Assembly: GCF_964656455.1 (NCBI RefSeq)
Contig: NC_135712.1
Span: 64,671,239 to 64,735,238, forward strand
Source of the DNA: Halichoerus grypus
Taxonomy: Eukaryota > Chordata > Mammalia > Carnivora > Phocidae
Reading direction: 5' to 3'
Length of the DNA stretch: 64,000 nt
In this document: positions 38,701 to 49,997 of the stretch, one piece after another
Position numbering within the stretch: the first letter of the stretch is position 1
Layout: each line of letters begins with the position of its first letter
Made by a program: the position numbers and the translations under genes
The notes under the pieces: model-generated
Database searches by the model: none
What the model saw: only the letters and a program-made list of their open reading frames with translations
What the model was told of the DNA's origin: nothing

Positions 38701-41700
38701 TTGCAGTTCTCTAGTTATTAGTGAATTAAGCATCTCTGTATATATTTTTGGTCATTTGTGTATCTTTAGAGAATTGCCTGTTCCTATTCTTTACTCATTT
38801 TTCTCACAGGTTTTATGGCTTTCTCTTATTAATTTGTTGGGAGCTTTGTTGTTAAATACATGTTCCGCATAACCTTGTTCTTCTGTGGCCTAGAGCATGG
38901 TCTATTTTTGTTCACATTTTGCATGTGTAAAATGAATGTGGAGCTACTAGTATTGAACTTATTAACTGCAATTCAAAATTTTTATAGCATCTATTATTTT
39001 GCCTTCTTGCTCTGGTGGTTAGTCTTCTACCAGAAACAGTTTTCCTTCTTCCCTTTATAATTACCAAGTTTTGCTCTTTCCCCTGAAAATACAGAGGCTA
39101 TAATGCAAATAAATCCTTGCTGAACTGCTCCTTAACTCATATGAAACATTTCTCTTTTTTCCTTTTAATCCATTTGCCTTAAAATCTATTTCTTTTAATT
39201 ATCAATATTGTGTCTCGATTTTATTTTTGTTCGTATTTATTTCATTTAAACCACCATTCACCAGTATAAGAACTTAAGCCATTTACTTATTCTTGTTATG
39301 CCCTAGGTTTTTCCTCTTCAAAATGGAATAATATTATACATCACATAAAGTGCCTAGTTAACAAATACGAACTAGGCATCTACCACGTGCCAGGCACCAT
39401 TCCAGGAACACAGTATAAACAAGACCAAGTTCTTTACTTTATAATCTTGTGAGATAGACAATAAATCAGTGAATGTGTATGTATTATGTCTGAGAGCTTT
39501 AAGTGTTACCTCCCTAAAAAGGGAGGTAATTAGATGGTTAGTTACGGAAGTGAAATTCTAGACAGGGTGGTTAAGAAAGGTTTCTTTTAGATGACATGTG
39601 AACAGAGATCAGAATGAAATGAATGAGTACAAATTCCTAAGGTAGAAAATGCTTGGTGTGTTGCCAGTTGTGGGTACATCAGAGTGGTGGATGGGGGACA
39701 GTGGTGGTCAGACAGGTAGCATGGTAAGGCCAGATCACAGAGGGCCTTTTGGGCCTCAGTAAGGATTTTGAATTTTATCCTAAGTAGGAAGGGTTTTGAA
39801 CAAAGTTGTGTAACTTGACTGACACTTTACAAAGATCACTGTGGCTACTGTGTGGAAAGTAGCTTGGTAAGTGGTGGGGAGAGGAGAGTACAATGGGAGA
39901 AGTGGAAGTAGGATGACTAGACTGGAGCCTAATGCAGTAGTGCAGATGTGAAACAATAGAGATTTGCTTGGTACATCTTCTTCTATCCTATTACTTTTAC
40001 CTTATTGAGGTATTTCTATTTCAAGTGTAACTCTTATAAGCAGGATGCAACTTGATTTTGTAAGTTTAGACTTGTGTTTTCTATTACCACAGTGTATCTA
40101 AATATCTTTTTTCTCTTCTGCTCTTTTGTGTGTTTCATTCAAATTTCCTTTCTTCCCATTCCCCCTCTACTCTTTTGAACTGTATGTGCTATTTCTATCT
40201 TGCTAGTAGTTACCCCTTGAATTTCCTTTGCTCTCCCTCTCGCTCCCAAACACACATCCATGTTTTCTGTCCTTCTCTTCATATCATTTAGAACTAGTTC
40301 TACCTTGATTTGAAAATAAATTTAAATTTATTTCCAATTAATAATTATTCAGATTCATGAATCTGTTTTACCAATTTCTTTGTTCACCATTGTTTCTGGA
40401 GCTTGTTATTTCTTTTTTCTTTTTCTTTTTTTATAACTCTGAATTTTACTAAAATTAGTTCTGATACCCAAAAATAGGTTGGCCCTACATAAGCCTGCTT
40501 TCAAGCTTTGAAGTACAAGCCTGCTAGTAAAGATCTTGCTATTTCTTTTAAAGTCCATTTTTTCTTGGAGTATATATTCAACAAAGACCCATGGTTGTTA
40601 ATTTTTGAATTCTTTGTCTTTAATGTTTTTATCTCTTTCCTTCACTGTTGAGTAACAGCTTGGCTAGGCATAAAATTCTAGGTTGACATCACTTTTCCTT
40701 AGCACTAAGAAGATACTATTCTATTACCTTACTACAGCCAGTATTACTACTGTTCCTTTGTAGGTAATCGGTTTTTTTATTAGGAGCTGTTAGGGTCTTT
40801 TTCTCTCTATTCTAAAGTTTTACTATGATGTTTCAAGATATCAGTTTAGAGTGCTCTTGTGGAAAATTGGTAGAGTCTAATTGTGGAAAATTGTCAGCTA
40901 CTATTACATCAAACATAGCCTTTCCTACATTTTCTCTATTCTCTTTCTAAAATTCCTACTAAACAGCTGTTTGAACTTCAGGATCAATTTTACATGAAAG
41001 AAACCTTTCTTTCATACTCTCCATTTCTTTCTTTTTTTTTTTTAAAGATTTATTTATTTGAGAAAGAGTGAGAGAGACAGAGAGAGAGCACACAAGCAGG
41101 GAGGGGGCAGAGGGAGAGGGAGCTGACTTCCAGCTGAGCGGGGAGCCTGATGCAGCAGGGCTAGATCCTAGGACTCTGGGTTATGACCTGAGCCACCCAG
41201 GTATCCCTGTACTCTCCATTTCTTTATCTTTTTGTGCTGCATTCCCGGAGAATGCCTCAGTAAGATCTTTTGGCTTAATGATTCATTCATCAGCTGACTT
41301 CAGTATACTATTCAGCACACTGAGTTCATAATTACATTTTTTTTTTTCATTTCTAGGAATTCTAACTGGGGTTTTCATAATTGTTGGTTTTTAACTTTCT
41401 TATTCTTGTTTCATTGATGAAGTTCCTGCCTTTACCTTTCTGAAGTTATAAAACATACTTTAAAGTCCTTTAAAGAGTATCTTGTATGTATTTTCTCAGG
41501 TACAATTTCTTTCATTTGTTGAGTTTCTGTTATTTCATCATCTCAGACTTCCTTGATATGTAGTGATTTAAAAAGCTAACTTGAATCTGAAGTTTTGTCA
41601 TTTTAAAAATATATTGATACTTTTTTCCTATTTCTGATTGTGCAAATCTTTCCAAGATTGCATCTCTCTTTTGAATTATAATGCTTAGTAGAAGTAAGCA

Positions 41701-44700
41701 GACAACTTTAATTCTGATATATTTTTTTCTCTTTCAAAGAATATCTTGTAGCAAAAATCAACTGTTTGGATATAAGACTGAATTCTCCTACACATAAGTA
41801 TCTGAGCACTGGTTAAAAAAGAAAGAAAAAGTTCCTGAGCAGGATTTTTTGTTCTACCAAATATGGTATAAGTTAATGCTTGGTTACTCAGAAATCTCTC
41901 TTTTTCAAAGAGGGGAGCTACTAGAATAGAATGGAACAAAAGAGAGTAGAATAGAAAGAACATCTGAAATCCAAATCACAGAAATTATCCTGGAAAAGGA
42001 ACTATTTTAATGAGAAGACTACCTGGGGAAAAATTTAGCAATCTTGGGAGTCCTTTGATAAAGATTTCAATAGTCAAATAATAAATAACAATTTGCGACA
42101 GAATCTAATGATGGAGAAAAAATAAGGTGAAGAAAGGGAAGAGTGATTCTGAGAGCAAATTTAAATCTTGTCCTTTCTATTTGTTTAAGTCAAGAACTGA
42201 GAGAAATTAGTGTCTGGTTGTCAGTTATGACTCAATGTCTGCTTCTATCAATGCTTGGAGTGTACACAGAAAGAAAGGATGCCAAACCTTAGTAGTTACT
42301 GTGACTTTATCAGAAAAGTATCTGATGTTCTAAAATATAACTAAGCCTACTATTTCAAAATCATATAAATTCTCTGTGGGTATCATTAATCAGAGTACAC
42401 AACCAGCATATTAAATTTACACTTTCAGACCTATTTCTCACTTTGAAACTCAAATAATTTCCAAAGTTCTAGGGACTTGAAGCCTTTCAATTATTTGGGC
42501 AAACTAAACACACTCTACTGTTTCCAAAAATGCTTTTGAAAGGAGAAAACAAACTACTGTTGAATGTTAAGCAAAACTGTAGTGTTTAAAAGTTCTTGTG
42601 ATGTATTTTTGTCAACATTGCACTTCTGTTCATCGGGCTTGGAACAATTCTATTTTTTCGTGACAAACACTGAAACAGAAAACTCATTCACAGAATTCAT
42701 AGAATTCTTCCTTTCCTTTCTGTTTAGCATTAACACACCAATGTTAAATTTGCTTCTTGGAAAGTATCTTGATTCTCCAATCCTTAGTGATACTGAAGTG
42801 GGTGCCTTTTCTCTAGCAAGGGCCAATGACCCACTGAAAAAACAGACGAGGCCCTTAGTGCCAATAACTTTAACCACAGGCCTAAGTAGAAAATGTTTTG
42901 CTCCTCCACCCAAATAAAAATGACATTAAGAGGGGCGACTGGGTGCTCAGTCAGTTAAGCGTCTGCCTTCAGCTCAGGTCATGATCTCAGGGTCCTGGGA
43001 TTGAGCCCCGCGTCAGGTTCCTTGCTCAGTGGGAGCCTGCTTCTCCCTTTCCCTCTGCCTGCCGCTCCCCCTGCTTGCGATCTCTCTCGCTTGCTATCTC
43101 TTTCTCTCTGTCAAATAAATAAATATTTTAAAAAGTGACATTAAGAATAACAAAAATATAAATTCGTTCTACATTATGGTTGGTTAAAGGGAGATGGAAT
43201 TATAGTGAGGCAGCTTTGTACAAGAAGGCAGGAAACAGGTAGAGAAACACAGAGAGATAAGAACTATACATCTGTGGATAAAGAAAGTAGTTTTCTTGAG
43301 GTAGCATCCCCATATCGAATCATTTTCAAATACTATCACTCACCACAAGCTTTTAAAGTACATGAACCACATGAATCTCATTGTCACTATCTGGCTTCAA
43401 GCAAGTGACTGATACTAAATCTCAGTGTCCTCATCTGCTAAAAAAAAAAGGGAGGGGGGTGAATCAGGCCATTGCCCAGGTTGTTTCTACTTCTAAGATT
43501 GTATTTCTACACGACCCTTTTAGCCTACACTCAACTAGAGTTGCAATTTGGAGCATGGCCTAAACCTTTACTGATTCTTATCAGTAAAGAGAAATGGAGC
43601 ATAAAACTGAAAAAAGGAAACACTGACAAAGATCCCACACACAATTGGAGCCAAAGGTACAATGACCAAAAAGCATAGTTTATTGGCTAGAAAATCAGGT
43701 AAACCAGGAAAGAGTTTTGACCAATCCTCCTGATCACATATGCAACAGCAGTCAGAAGGATTAGGTTCTAGCCCTATTCTGTCACAGCGGAAAATTCTTG
43801 GGTTTGGACTCAGAGGTCCCAGAGATCAAATCCAGTTCCACCACTCATTGGCTTTGGGTTCTTATAACTTAACCTCTCAAAGCCTCAGTTTCTTCCTCTC
43901 ATCTCACATAGGCATTGTGAGAATTAAAAAGGATATTTAGAGCCTCTACCGCAGGGCCTACAGCATTGTAAGTACTCAATAAATAGGATTTTTGCCTACC
44001 TTTTCCCCCATGTGATGGAAATAATTGCTCTAGGTTTTTCTTAGTATATTAAGACTCAAATGAGAAGGTTGGAATTATGTAACTTCAAAACTAGGAGGAA
44101 CCAAGGACTGTCAATTTTATGTCTAAATCTCTTTCCAACTTTTCTATTTCTTAATATCGCTCTTAGCATCACACAGGTGTAAGTGACCATCATCTCTCAT
44201 TCTACTAGAATGACCTCCTTCTAACCAGCCCTCAAAATCTCGTCTCTCCACCCTCTCCCCACTCCATTGCTGCACAGCAACAAGGCTGATGTGCTTAAAA
44301 CTTTCCTGTGTGTACTTAGAATAAAATCCAAACTTTACCATGGTCTTCAAGATCCAACATGGCCTGGGACTGGTTCAAGTTTCTATTTGCCAACTTTCAC
44401 TCTTGGCCACTTTCTCACTATGCTCTAGTACAATGTCCTCCTTTCAAAATGTTGGCCTTCAGTCCCTCTCGCCTTCCGGCTTTTACATGCACTGTTCCTT
44501 TTACCTAGACTGATCCCACCCCACCCTCTCCTAGTTAATTCTTATTCTTCCTTCAAAATTCTCAATTCTCCATTCTCAATTCAAATGTTACCTGTTCAAG
44601 GACCAAACTAAGTCAGGTCCCTCTGTTATTTCAAGGCATTCCGTTTGTCTTCATAGAACTTTTCAAAACTGTAATCAAAAAATGAGGTTTATAATTCGTT

Positions 44701-46433
44701 GTTTAATGTCTCCTATTAGTATGTTAACTCCATGAAAACAGGACCATGTTTACCACATGCATCCCCAGTACCTAGGACAGTGCCTGACACATGGTAAGTA
44801 CTTCATAAATATCTGTTGATGAGTCAATGGACATCTTGTCCAAATGCCTTATTTTGCAGATTAGGAAGCTGTGGTCAGGATATGTTAAGTGACCTGCCTA
44901 AGGCTGGGACACCAAGAGTTCTTATTCTCAGGTCAATGTTCTTTTCACTACACTTACCTCTTTCTAGCTCTAATATTCTGTTATCCCAGAAAACTCAACA
45001 AAGGATGTGAAAATATTTTACAGATGACAAACATTTTGTTTTTTTTTTCACTTTGGACAATACACTTGCTTTTGCTCTATTTCTCACACCCCTGCAGAGC
45101 ACTTTTAGGAGACTTTTGCTATCCTGCCTCTCTGCTTCCTCTTTCCATTTAATTCAACATATATTTACTGAATAATCTAGTGGGTGAGGCAGACGTCTGA
45201 ACAAGGAATTATAATCAATAAGGTAAATGCAATGGCAGGATGAATGAGGTACACAGGAAGTACACTTCAGTTAATAATTGTCCAGGAACCAGTACAGGAA
45301 GGAAACAGACAACCCTGGCAATAGGTTCTGAAGGATGAATAGGAGTTTGCCAGGTGCAGGCAACATTCCAGGCAAAGGGAACTGCACATGAACAGAGGCC
45401 CTGCATCCATTCACCACATATTTAGTAAGTGCCCATAAGGTGTTGGTAAACTGCATGACTCACTGAATTTCACTAACAGTGCTAGTATTGCTACAGAGAA
45501 AGGATAGCAGGAAATGGAGTGGAAAGCAAGGGTTTGGTCAGAGTATCTTGTTTGTCACGCTAAAAGGCATGAAAAACCACCACAGACGTCAAAGCAAGGA
45601 AGTGACCACCTCAGACTGACATTTGTTTGAGTACCTACTCAGTTGGGATCACTCCCCCCACCCCCCGGAACCCAAGAAAAAAGAAAAACTGCCTCGAAAA
45701 TCTACTTAGGGCAAACACAGTCCCAAACGCTGTTACACACGCGATCTTACCGGATCTTCACTTACAACTCGCAGAGACGGCCGGGCAGTGATCACTGCCA
45801 AAGAGTTAAAGAGCGAGCCTGGAAGCAGACGGTTGGTTACGTGACAAATGACCAGCGCCAAGACAAGCCTAGCGCTCCGGGGCTCCTGGACACCGCCCCA
45901 GGGTTCCCTACTCTGGGGCAGGGGCCCGCTCACCTCTGCAAGTTCTCGATCTCGGCCGGGATGCTCTGCAGCTGGTTGCCACCCAGGCTGAGGGTCTGCA
46001 GCGCGCGCAGCTCCAGCAACGACGCGGGCACCTCCTGGAAGCAGTTCCCGCTGAGGTTGAGCACCTGGAGGCTGCGGCAGAGCGGCGACTGGGCCAGGCC
46101 CTTGGGCAGCGCGCCGGGCCCGCCGAGCCGGTTGTTCTTGGCCAGCAGCGTGCGGAGGCCGCTCAGCGCGAGCAGCTCTGGCCCGAGCGCGGTCAACGCG
46201 TTGCCGCTCACGTCCAACAGCTGGAGGTGCGGGAAGCCGCTGCATAACGCCCGCGGCAGCGACACCAGACGGTTATGAGGCAGTAGCAGCCGGAGCAGCG
46301 CCTCACGGGCGCCGCGCCGCTCTTCGCCCCGCGCCTCCAGCTCCAACTCCAGAGTCTCCGGGGACACGCTGAGGCGGGACAAGTTCAGTTCGGCCTCCCC
46401 CGCCGTGGCCACCGCCGCTCCGGCCTCCTCCAT
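32588..46433 (-). CDS. LRRC58: LRRC58, leucine-rich repeat-containing protein 58, four coding exons
   Basis: Joining 46433-45934, 37366-37238, 36573-36297/36296 and 32796-32588 on the minus strand gives 1,116 nt, that is 371 codons plus TGA, the length I know for human LRRC58. Every junction is GT-AG and the phases (2, 2, 1) close without a frameshift or internal stop. The protein has an acidic N-terminus (starts MEEAGAAV), about nine leucine-rich repeats of the LxxLxLxxNxL type (roughly residues 40-270), then a Cys-rich C-terminal segment (CPNPKCGG, DCC, CSPEC) and a Ser/acidic tail ending MQKVLLG. Family knowledge: recent work links LRRC58 to a cullin-RING ubiquitin ligase as substrate receptor for cysteine dioxygenase CDO1; nothing in the DNA proves that here. 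The start was chosen from the family N-terminus and a good Kozak context (G at -3, G at +4). The frame stays open upstream to 46640, so an N-terminal extension is not formally excluded. Identification is very secure. Confidence 0.97.
33183..33336 (+). repeat. can-SINE with internal deletion, LRRC58 intron 3
   Basis: ggggcacctcggtggctcag head and (AAAT)n tail, but text jumps from 'gatcccagg' to 'agagtctgctt', so about 40 nt of the usual body are missing. TSD aaaaaaccccacaa on both sides. Confidence 0.9.
34156..34368 (+). repeat. can-SINE, LRRC58 intron 3
   Basis: ggggcacccaggtggctcag head; flanks 'ataaatttacgtttg' and 'ataaatttacttttg' form the TSD. Confidence 0.9.
34670..34842 (+). repeat. 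can-SINE with perfect TSD, LRRC58 intron 3
   Basis: Head gatgcctgggtggttcag; aagccaacttggg occurs at about 34657-34669 and 34841-34853. Confidence 0.92.
35582..35780 (-). repeat. can-SINE, antisense, LRRC58 intron 3
   Basis: Poly-T/aaagattttatttttttg start and cacccaggtgtccc end. Confidence 0.9.
36296..36573 (-). CDS. LRRC58: LRRC58 coding exon 3
   Basis: 278 nt, acceptor TTGTAG, donor GTAAGT at 36295. Encodes LHSLRSLSLHNNLLTYLP and LEELSLRGNPLVVRFV, the last LRRs, then the post-LRR segment (DPPTLLELAARTIKIRN, SNCPNPKCGG). Ends in phase 1 inside a Gly codon. The sequence continues open into the intron for a few codons (KLIQCICF...), which is intronic read-through and not a real end. Confidence 0.96.
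37238..37366 (-). CDS. LRRC58: LRRC58 coding exon 2
   Basis: 129 nt between a TTTTTACAG acceptor and a GTGAGT donor. Completes Ser with the AG from exon 1 and continues LECLYLGGNFIKEIPPEL and LSYLVLCDNKIQSVPPQL, two canonical LRRs, ending in phase 2 within a Gln codon. The next exon is only about 0.66 kb away. Confidence 0.96.
37440..37830 (-). repeat. L2 LINE fragment, antisense, LRRC58 intron 1
   Basis: 'catttattcattcagcaaat' and the following growth/count block are typical of reversed L2. Confidence 0.5.
38395..38500 (+). repeat. MER5-type (hAT) DNA transposon fragment
   Basis: 'agaactacctgggatacttt' and 'aggccccatccagattcact' match the MER5A type. Confidence 0.65.
38630..39120 (-). repeat. 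Ancient L1 fragment, antisense
   Basis: 'gagaattgcctgttcctatt' plus 'ctcatttttctcacaggttt' match the reversed L1 ORF2 end. Confidence 0.55.
39370..39955 (-). repeat. L2 LINE fragment, antisense
   Basis: 'ctaccacgtgccaggcacca' and 'cacagagggccttttgggcc' blocks recur as old L2-like repeats in mammals. Confidence 0.55.
39960..41660 (-). repeat. Ancient L1, antisense, split by a can-SINE
   Basis: Same reversed L1 segment as at 3.0-4.2 kb ('cttggctaggcataaaattc', 'ctactattacatcaaacata'). Confidence 0.55.
41034..41207 (-). repeat. can-SINE, antisense, shortened, with TSD
   Basis: tactctccatttctt on both sides. The element lacks the stretch between 'gacctgag' and 'ccacccagg' found in full copies. 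Confidence 0.9.
42931..43134 (+). repeat. can-SINE with TSD, LRRC58 intron 1
   Basis: ggggcgactgggtgctcag head; flanks 'aatgacattaag' and 'agtgacattaag'. Confidence 0.9.
43735..43990 (+). repeat. MIR SINE
   Basis: 'aatccagttccaccactcat', 'aacctctcaaagcctcagtt' and 'gtaagtactcaataaatagg' follow the MIR consensus order. Confidence 0.7.
44130..44820 (+). repeat. L2 LINE 3' end, sense
   Basis: Ends with the L2 signature 'cagtgcctgacacatggtaa' then 'tcataaatatctgttgatga'; preceded by the 'catggcctgggactggttca' block. Confidence 0.75.
44825..44960 (-). repeat. MIR fragment, antisense
   Basis: 'ttttgcagattaggaagctg' and 'taagtgacctgcctaaggct' are reversed MIR motifs. Confidence 0.55.
45165..45420 (-). 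repeat. L2 LINE fragment, antisense
   Basis: 'catatatttactgaataat' and 'aacattccaggcaaagggaa' match reversed L2. Confidence 0.55.
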
Positions 46434-46750
46434 CCCGGCCGCCGCGGGGCGCCTGGCCCCGGAACCGAAGGGCGCCCCGCGCGATCCACAGGCCGGGAGC
46501 TCCGCGACGCCCCGGAACCTGAACCGAGGGCTGCGTCGGAAGTGGCGCGGGCGGGCGCTAACCCCGCGCGCCCCAGCCGAGTCACGCGACGCCAGGCGGC
46601 GGGGTGCGCGCGCCGCTCGGGGGGCCGGGCTGCGTCTCACGTGGCGCGCGGCACGGAGAAGGGGTGCGGGCGGGGGCGGAGGCCGGGTGGCCGCGAAGTT
46701 GTCCTTTGAACCGCGGAGGGTTTGAACAGGGGCGGTTTACAGTCCCTGGA
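45690..46750. promoter_or_regulatory. CpG island and promoter of LRRC58
   Basis: Dense CpG dinucleotides and high GC from about 45.7 to 46.75 kb, against an AT-rich surround, covering LRRC58 exon 1 and its 5' flank. A CACGTG E-box is at 46638-46643 and a GGAAGT ETS-type core lies near 46538. No TATA box is seen, as is usual for housekeeping CpG-island promoters. The transcription start is probably 46.45-46.7 kb but cannot be fixed from sequence. Confidence 0.85.
45934..46433 (-). CDS. LRRC58: LRRC58 coding exon 1
   Basis: Begins with ATG at 46433-46431 and ends ...ENLQ plus two bases (AG) before a GTGAGC donor at 45933, so phase 2. It encodes the N-terminus and the first five LRRs, including LQLLDVSGNALTAL, LQVLNLSGNCFQEVP and LQTLSLGGNQLQSIP. 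It is very GC- and CpG-rich because it lies inside the promoter CpG island. Both strands are therefore open for long stretches; the overlapping plus-strand ORF at 45643-46278 and the other minus-frame ORFs are shadows. Confidence 0.96.
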
Positions 46751-46759
46751 GTCTGGTTT

Positions 46760-48535
46760 ACCTGTCCTCAGAGTGCAGGACTGCCTCGGTAAACAGCCCG
46801 AGGACTGTTTGCTTATCTGGCCTTGAGGGTTAGCGCGTCATGGTGCACCGCCCCCTTGGTTCCCAGTTTGGGAGTGGGGCCCCTACTCTGCGGGATTCAG
46901 TGAGAACACAGGAATTTAGTGGTGAGTCAGCTTCATTACAGCAAGCCCCAGGAATTTAAAGGCGCGGGATTAACCAAGCCGACTTCAAAGTGCAAAGACA
47001 GCTGGGCTAGAAATCAGAACCCCTGGATCCTACCTCGGGTTCTGCTATTAAATAAGCCTGTGTCCTTGGACAAAGAATTTGATTTCAGTTTCTCCATCCG
47101 TAGAGCATGGATAATTACTTGCCCTGTTTGCCTGCAGGATTAATTTCTTTTTGAAACCCGATAAAAGTAAGGTATACTAAGTAAAGGTGTTTCTACATTT
47201 TAGCTATAGAAGCATTTCTGTGGTTTTTGGTTTAATTTGTAGTGGCTGGAAATGAATTTGGGAGCCATGGAAGAGGTTCGTTAACTTGAGATAGCTCAAG
47301 TTAATTGATCAGTTTAAGAACTAAGAAAGCAGTGAGATTTTACTGCAGGTTAAAACTACAATTAACTAGCAAAATCCCGACTCTGGCTTTGATTTAGTAC
47401 TTCTAATTAACATATTTGCCCTAAGCTCAGTCTTTTCTGAAATTACTTTTCATAATTTTGGAAAGTCGTAGAAATGAGAAAAATATTTAACAATTTTTTA
47501 CAAACCTTATGCATATAATTGTTCAAAAATTGTATATAATCAATGACATTAAGTTGCTTTCCTCCTAAAAAGAATAAAGTAACTTTTTTTCTTGTCACTC
47601 ATTTGCGTGAGAAACTTTATGCCTCTTACCTGCTGCCAAATTTTAATTTCTGCTTGAGTTACAGTAAGTAGGAGGACATACTTTGTCAGTGTAAATCAGA
47701 AATAGAATGTTTTTAAGACTTTTAAGACCAGAAATAGAATGTTTCAAAACCTGTTTCAAAAGGGTTCTCTTAAAAATTAGACTTTGTCTTGGATCAAGAT
47801 CACATACTGGCAGGAGCCGTCATATGTGAAAATTGCAAATACTTAAAATAATACAGTTTTATGCTTTTAAAATGTGCTATGTATCTGTGATAAAAATTAA
47901 GTGACAGGAATTTAATATGAGAAAAAATGATTTGAATGTGATTCAGAAATAGTTAAGGTTACAAATCAGTGAAATGAAGGGGGAAAGATGGAAATAGCCT
48001 CAAATAGTAGAGAATGAAGCTGCCTGATAGAAAGTTTTGAAGAAATGTTCAAATTAATGTAAGAATCCCCTTATTGTTCATTATAATAAGCCCTATCTCT
48101 GCTACCATGGATGCATCTCTCTTGCTCACAGCCAGATAAGTCTAAATTCAGCAGGCCCACTATAGTGGGCCTTGAAACTATCCAGGCAGCTTGGAGAGTT
48201 CTGAAAACCCTGTGGGAGTTGAAGGAGCATTGGTGGCTTCTTATCCTTCACAGTGATGGGCTCGGTCTTGTGGCTAGCTGAAGGAGATTTCAGAGATGCA
48301 GCGGGGGCAGTGGAGAGTGTGAAGGGACGAGGAGACAGCGTAGTGCATTATCTAGGGAGAGGGATATGGATTTCAGGGAATTTTGAGAGTATATGGCATA
48401 TTTGTCCACTTATCAAAACTTAACCATCAAGTGACTCTTGGGTCAAACTGACTATATTTGAGGATAAGTCTCCTGATTAGGATGTTATTGAAAAAAGAAG
48501 GGACATCAAATGAAGGGCACTTCCTCCTTCAGCCA
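46760..48535. other. Intergenic, LRRC58 upstream flank, nothing recognised
   Basis: Unique-looking DNA between the CpG island and the first repeat; it may hold distal regulatory sequence but none is identifiable. Confidence 0.45.
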
Positions 48536-48539
48536 CCCT

Positions 48540-48650
48540 GCCTGCATTTCCTAGGGGCAGGAACTGTGTCTATTTACCATGGCACCCCTCCCTGAGACAT
48601 AGTATGTGCTCAATAAATAGTGAGTAAATGAAATAAATGCATGAATAGGT
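48540..48650 (+). repeat. L2 LINE 3' end fragment
   Basis: 'agtatgtgctcaataaatag' followed by tgagtaaatg is the L2 terminus. Confidence 0.6.
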
Positions 48651-48754
48651 TTTGGCATACCTGATTAAGATGGCCTTATTGCCCAATTGACTGCAGAAAA
48701 ACCAGGAAATAAGCTGAGTGGAGAATCCTTTCGTAAACCATACTAGCTGGGAGG

Positions 48755-48965
48755 CAACATAGTGATGTTAAAGCATGGGCTTTGGCTTTTATAAGGTCTA
48801 GGTTTCAGATCCTACCTCTGGAAATCAGATTTCTCTTATTTAATTCTCTCTGAGCTTTGATTATGAAGAATATTATCTGTTTCATAGAGTCATTATAAGG
48901 TTAAATCTAAAGTGCTTACCATAGTACCTAGTTCAAAGTAAATACTCCATGAGTAGTAGCAATTA
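48755..48965 (+). repeat. MIR SINE
   Basis: 'aaagcatgggctttggcttt' and 'tatctgtttcatagagtcat' follow MIR order; an (ATT)n run follows at 48963-48982. Confidence 0.65.
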
Positions 48966-49019
48966 TTATTATTATTATTAGCAGTAATAGTAATAGTAGT
49001 TATTGTTATAACTATTACT

Positions 49020-49995
49020 CTCTCACACTTGTTTTATCATGATCAGGGTAAAGAGAAAGTTGAGAACAGTCTTTACTCATGATGGCACAATTTCCTGCAT
49101 AAACTGTGGTTTTCTGCCTGGGTCATGCCATCTTTTAGGGATTACAATTTGAGAGGTTGGTCTGCACTCTCCTTGCCGCTGAGTTTTGACTCCCCAAATT
49201 TATGCTTATTGTCCTGTCCCCTAGTCATATCAGGGCACCAGGCCTCCTAAACCGGATTTCTACCTTCATTCCAGTTACCTCTGGATTCTGATAGGCATTC
49301 TGAAGCACTGCTTTCATTATTTCAATCCATCTCTCTCCCTCCTCCCCTGACTCCATGTCTCCTCATTAGTTGTCAGATGAAGGTCAGCTGCTTTGAGTTC
49401 TTTCCATTGCTGAATCTCAGGTTGGTTTATCCAGTTTGGCCTGGATGGCTTAAAGTTCTGCCATCTTCCTACCAACTGTAGCCCAGATATCAAAAAGCCA
49501 GTTATTCTCTGTTTAAAGCAGCACTGAAGGCAGAGGGAGCCGTAGTCTTTGAATTCATCATGAGGAGACAATGGCCTCTATATTTACAGGGGCCCAGAGT
49601 GAGTTTGCAGCCAGTTTTGTCAGTTAAGGTCTACAGTTTGGTTATCATTAGCAGTTTCTTTCTCTGCCTTAGTGTATTCTTGCTGGAGAATTGATAGATT
49701 AAGAAGCTTTCTTGAGTATCTTTCCCCAAACCAGTCTTCTTTATTGAAATTTTTTGAAGATTCAAATAATGACATGGCATTTTCAGATCTGGATGTCTTT
49801 GGCTAAGCATTTGTTAGAGCTATAAAAGCATCCTGATGATTACTCCCAATGAAGGCACTCCATTTAGGGGTTTTTCTCATACCTGAGGAGGTGTTTTCCT
49901 CGGTGACTGTTTTGGGATTTTGAGTGACTATATACCTTTTTAATTTTATCCACTTGCTCAGCATATGTTCCATAATATTGTTTTACCTTTTCTTT
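49020..49995. other. Intergenic, nothing recognised
   Basis: No exon or nameable repeat. Confidence 0.45.
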
Positions 49996-49997
49996 TT

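Noticed and set aside
45643..46278. Plus-strand 211-codon ORF opposite LRRC58 exon 1
   Set aside because: GC-rich antisense shadow of a conserved exon; composition explains the openness and no family resemblance is visible.
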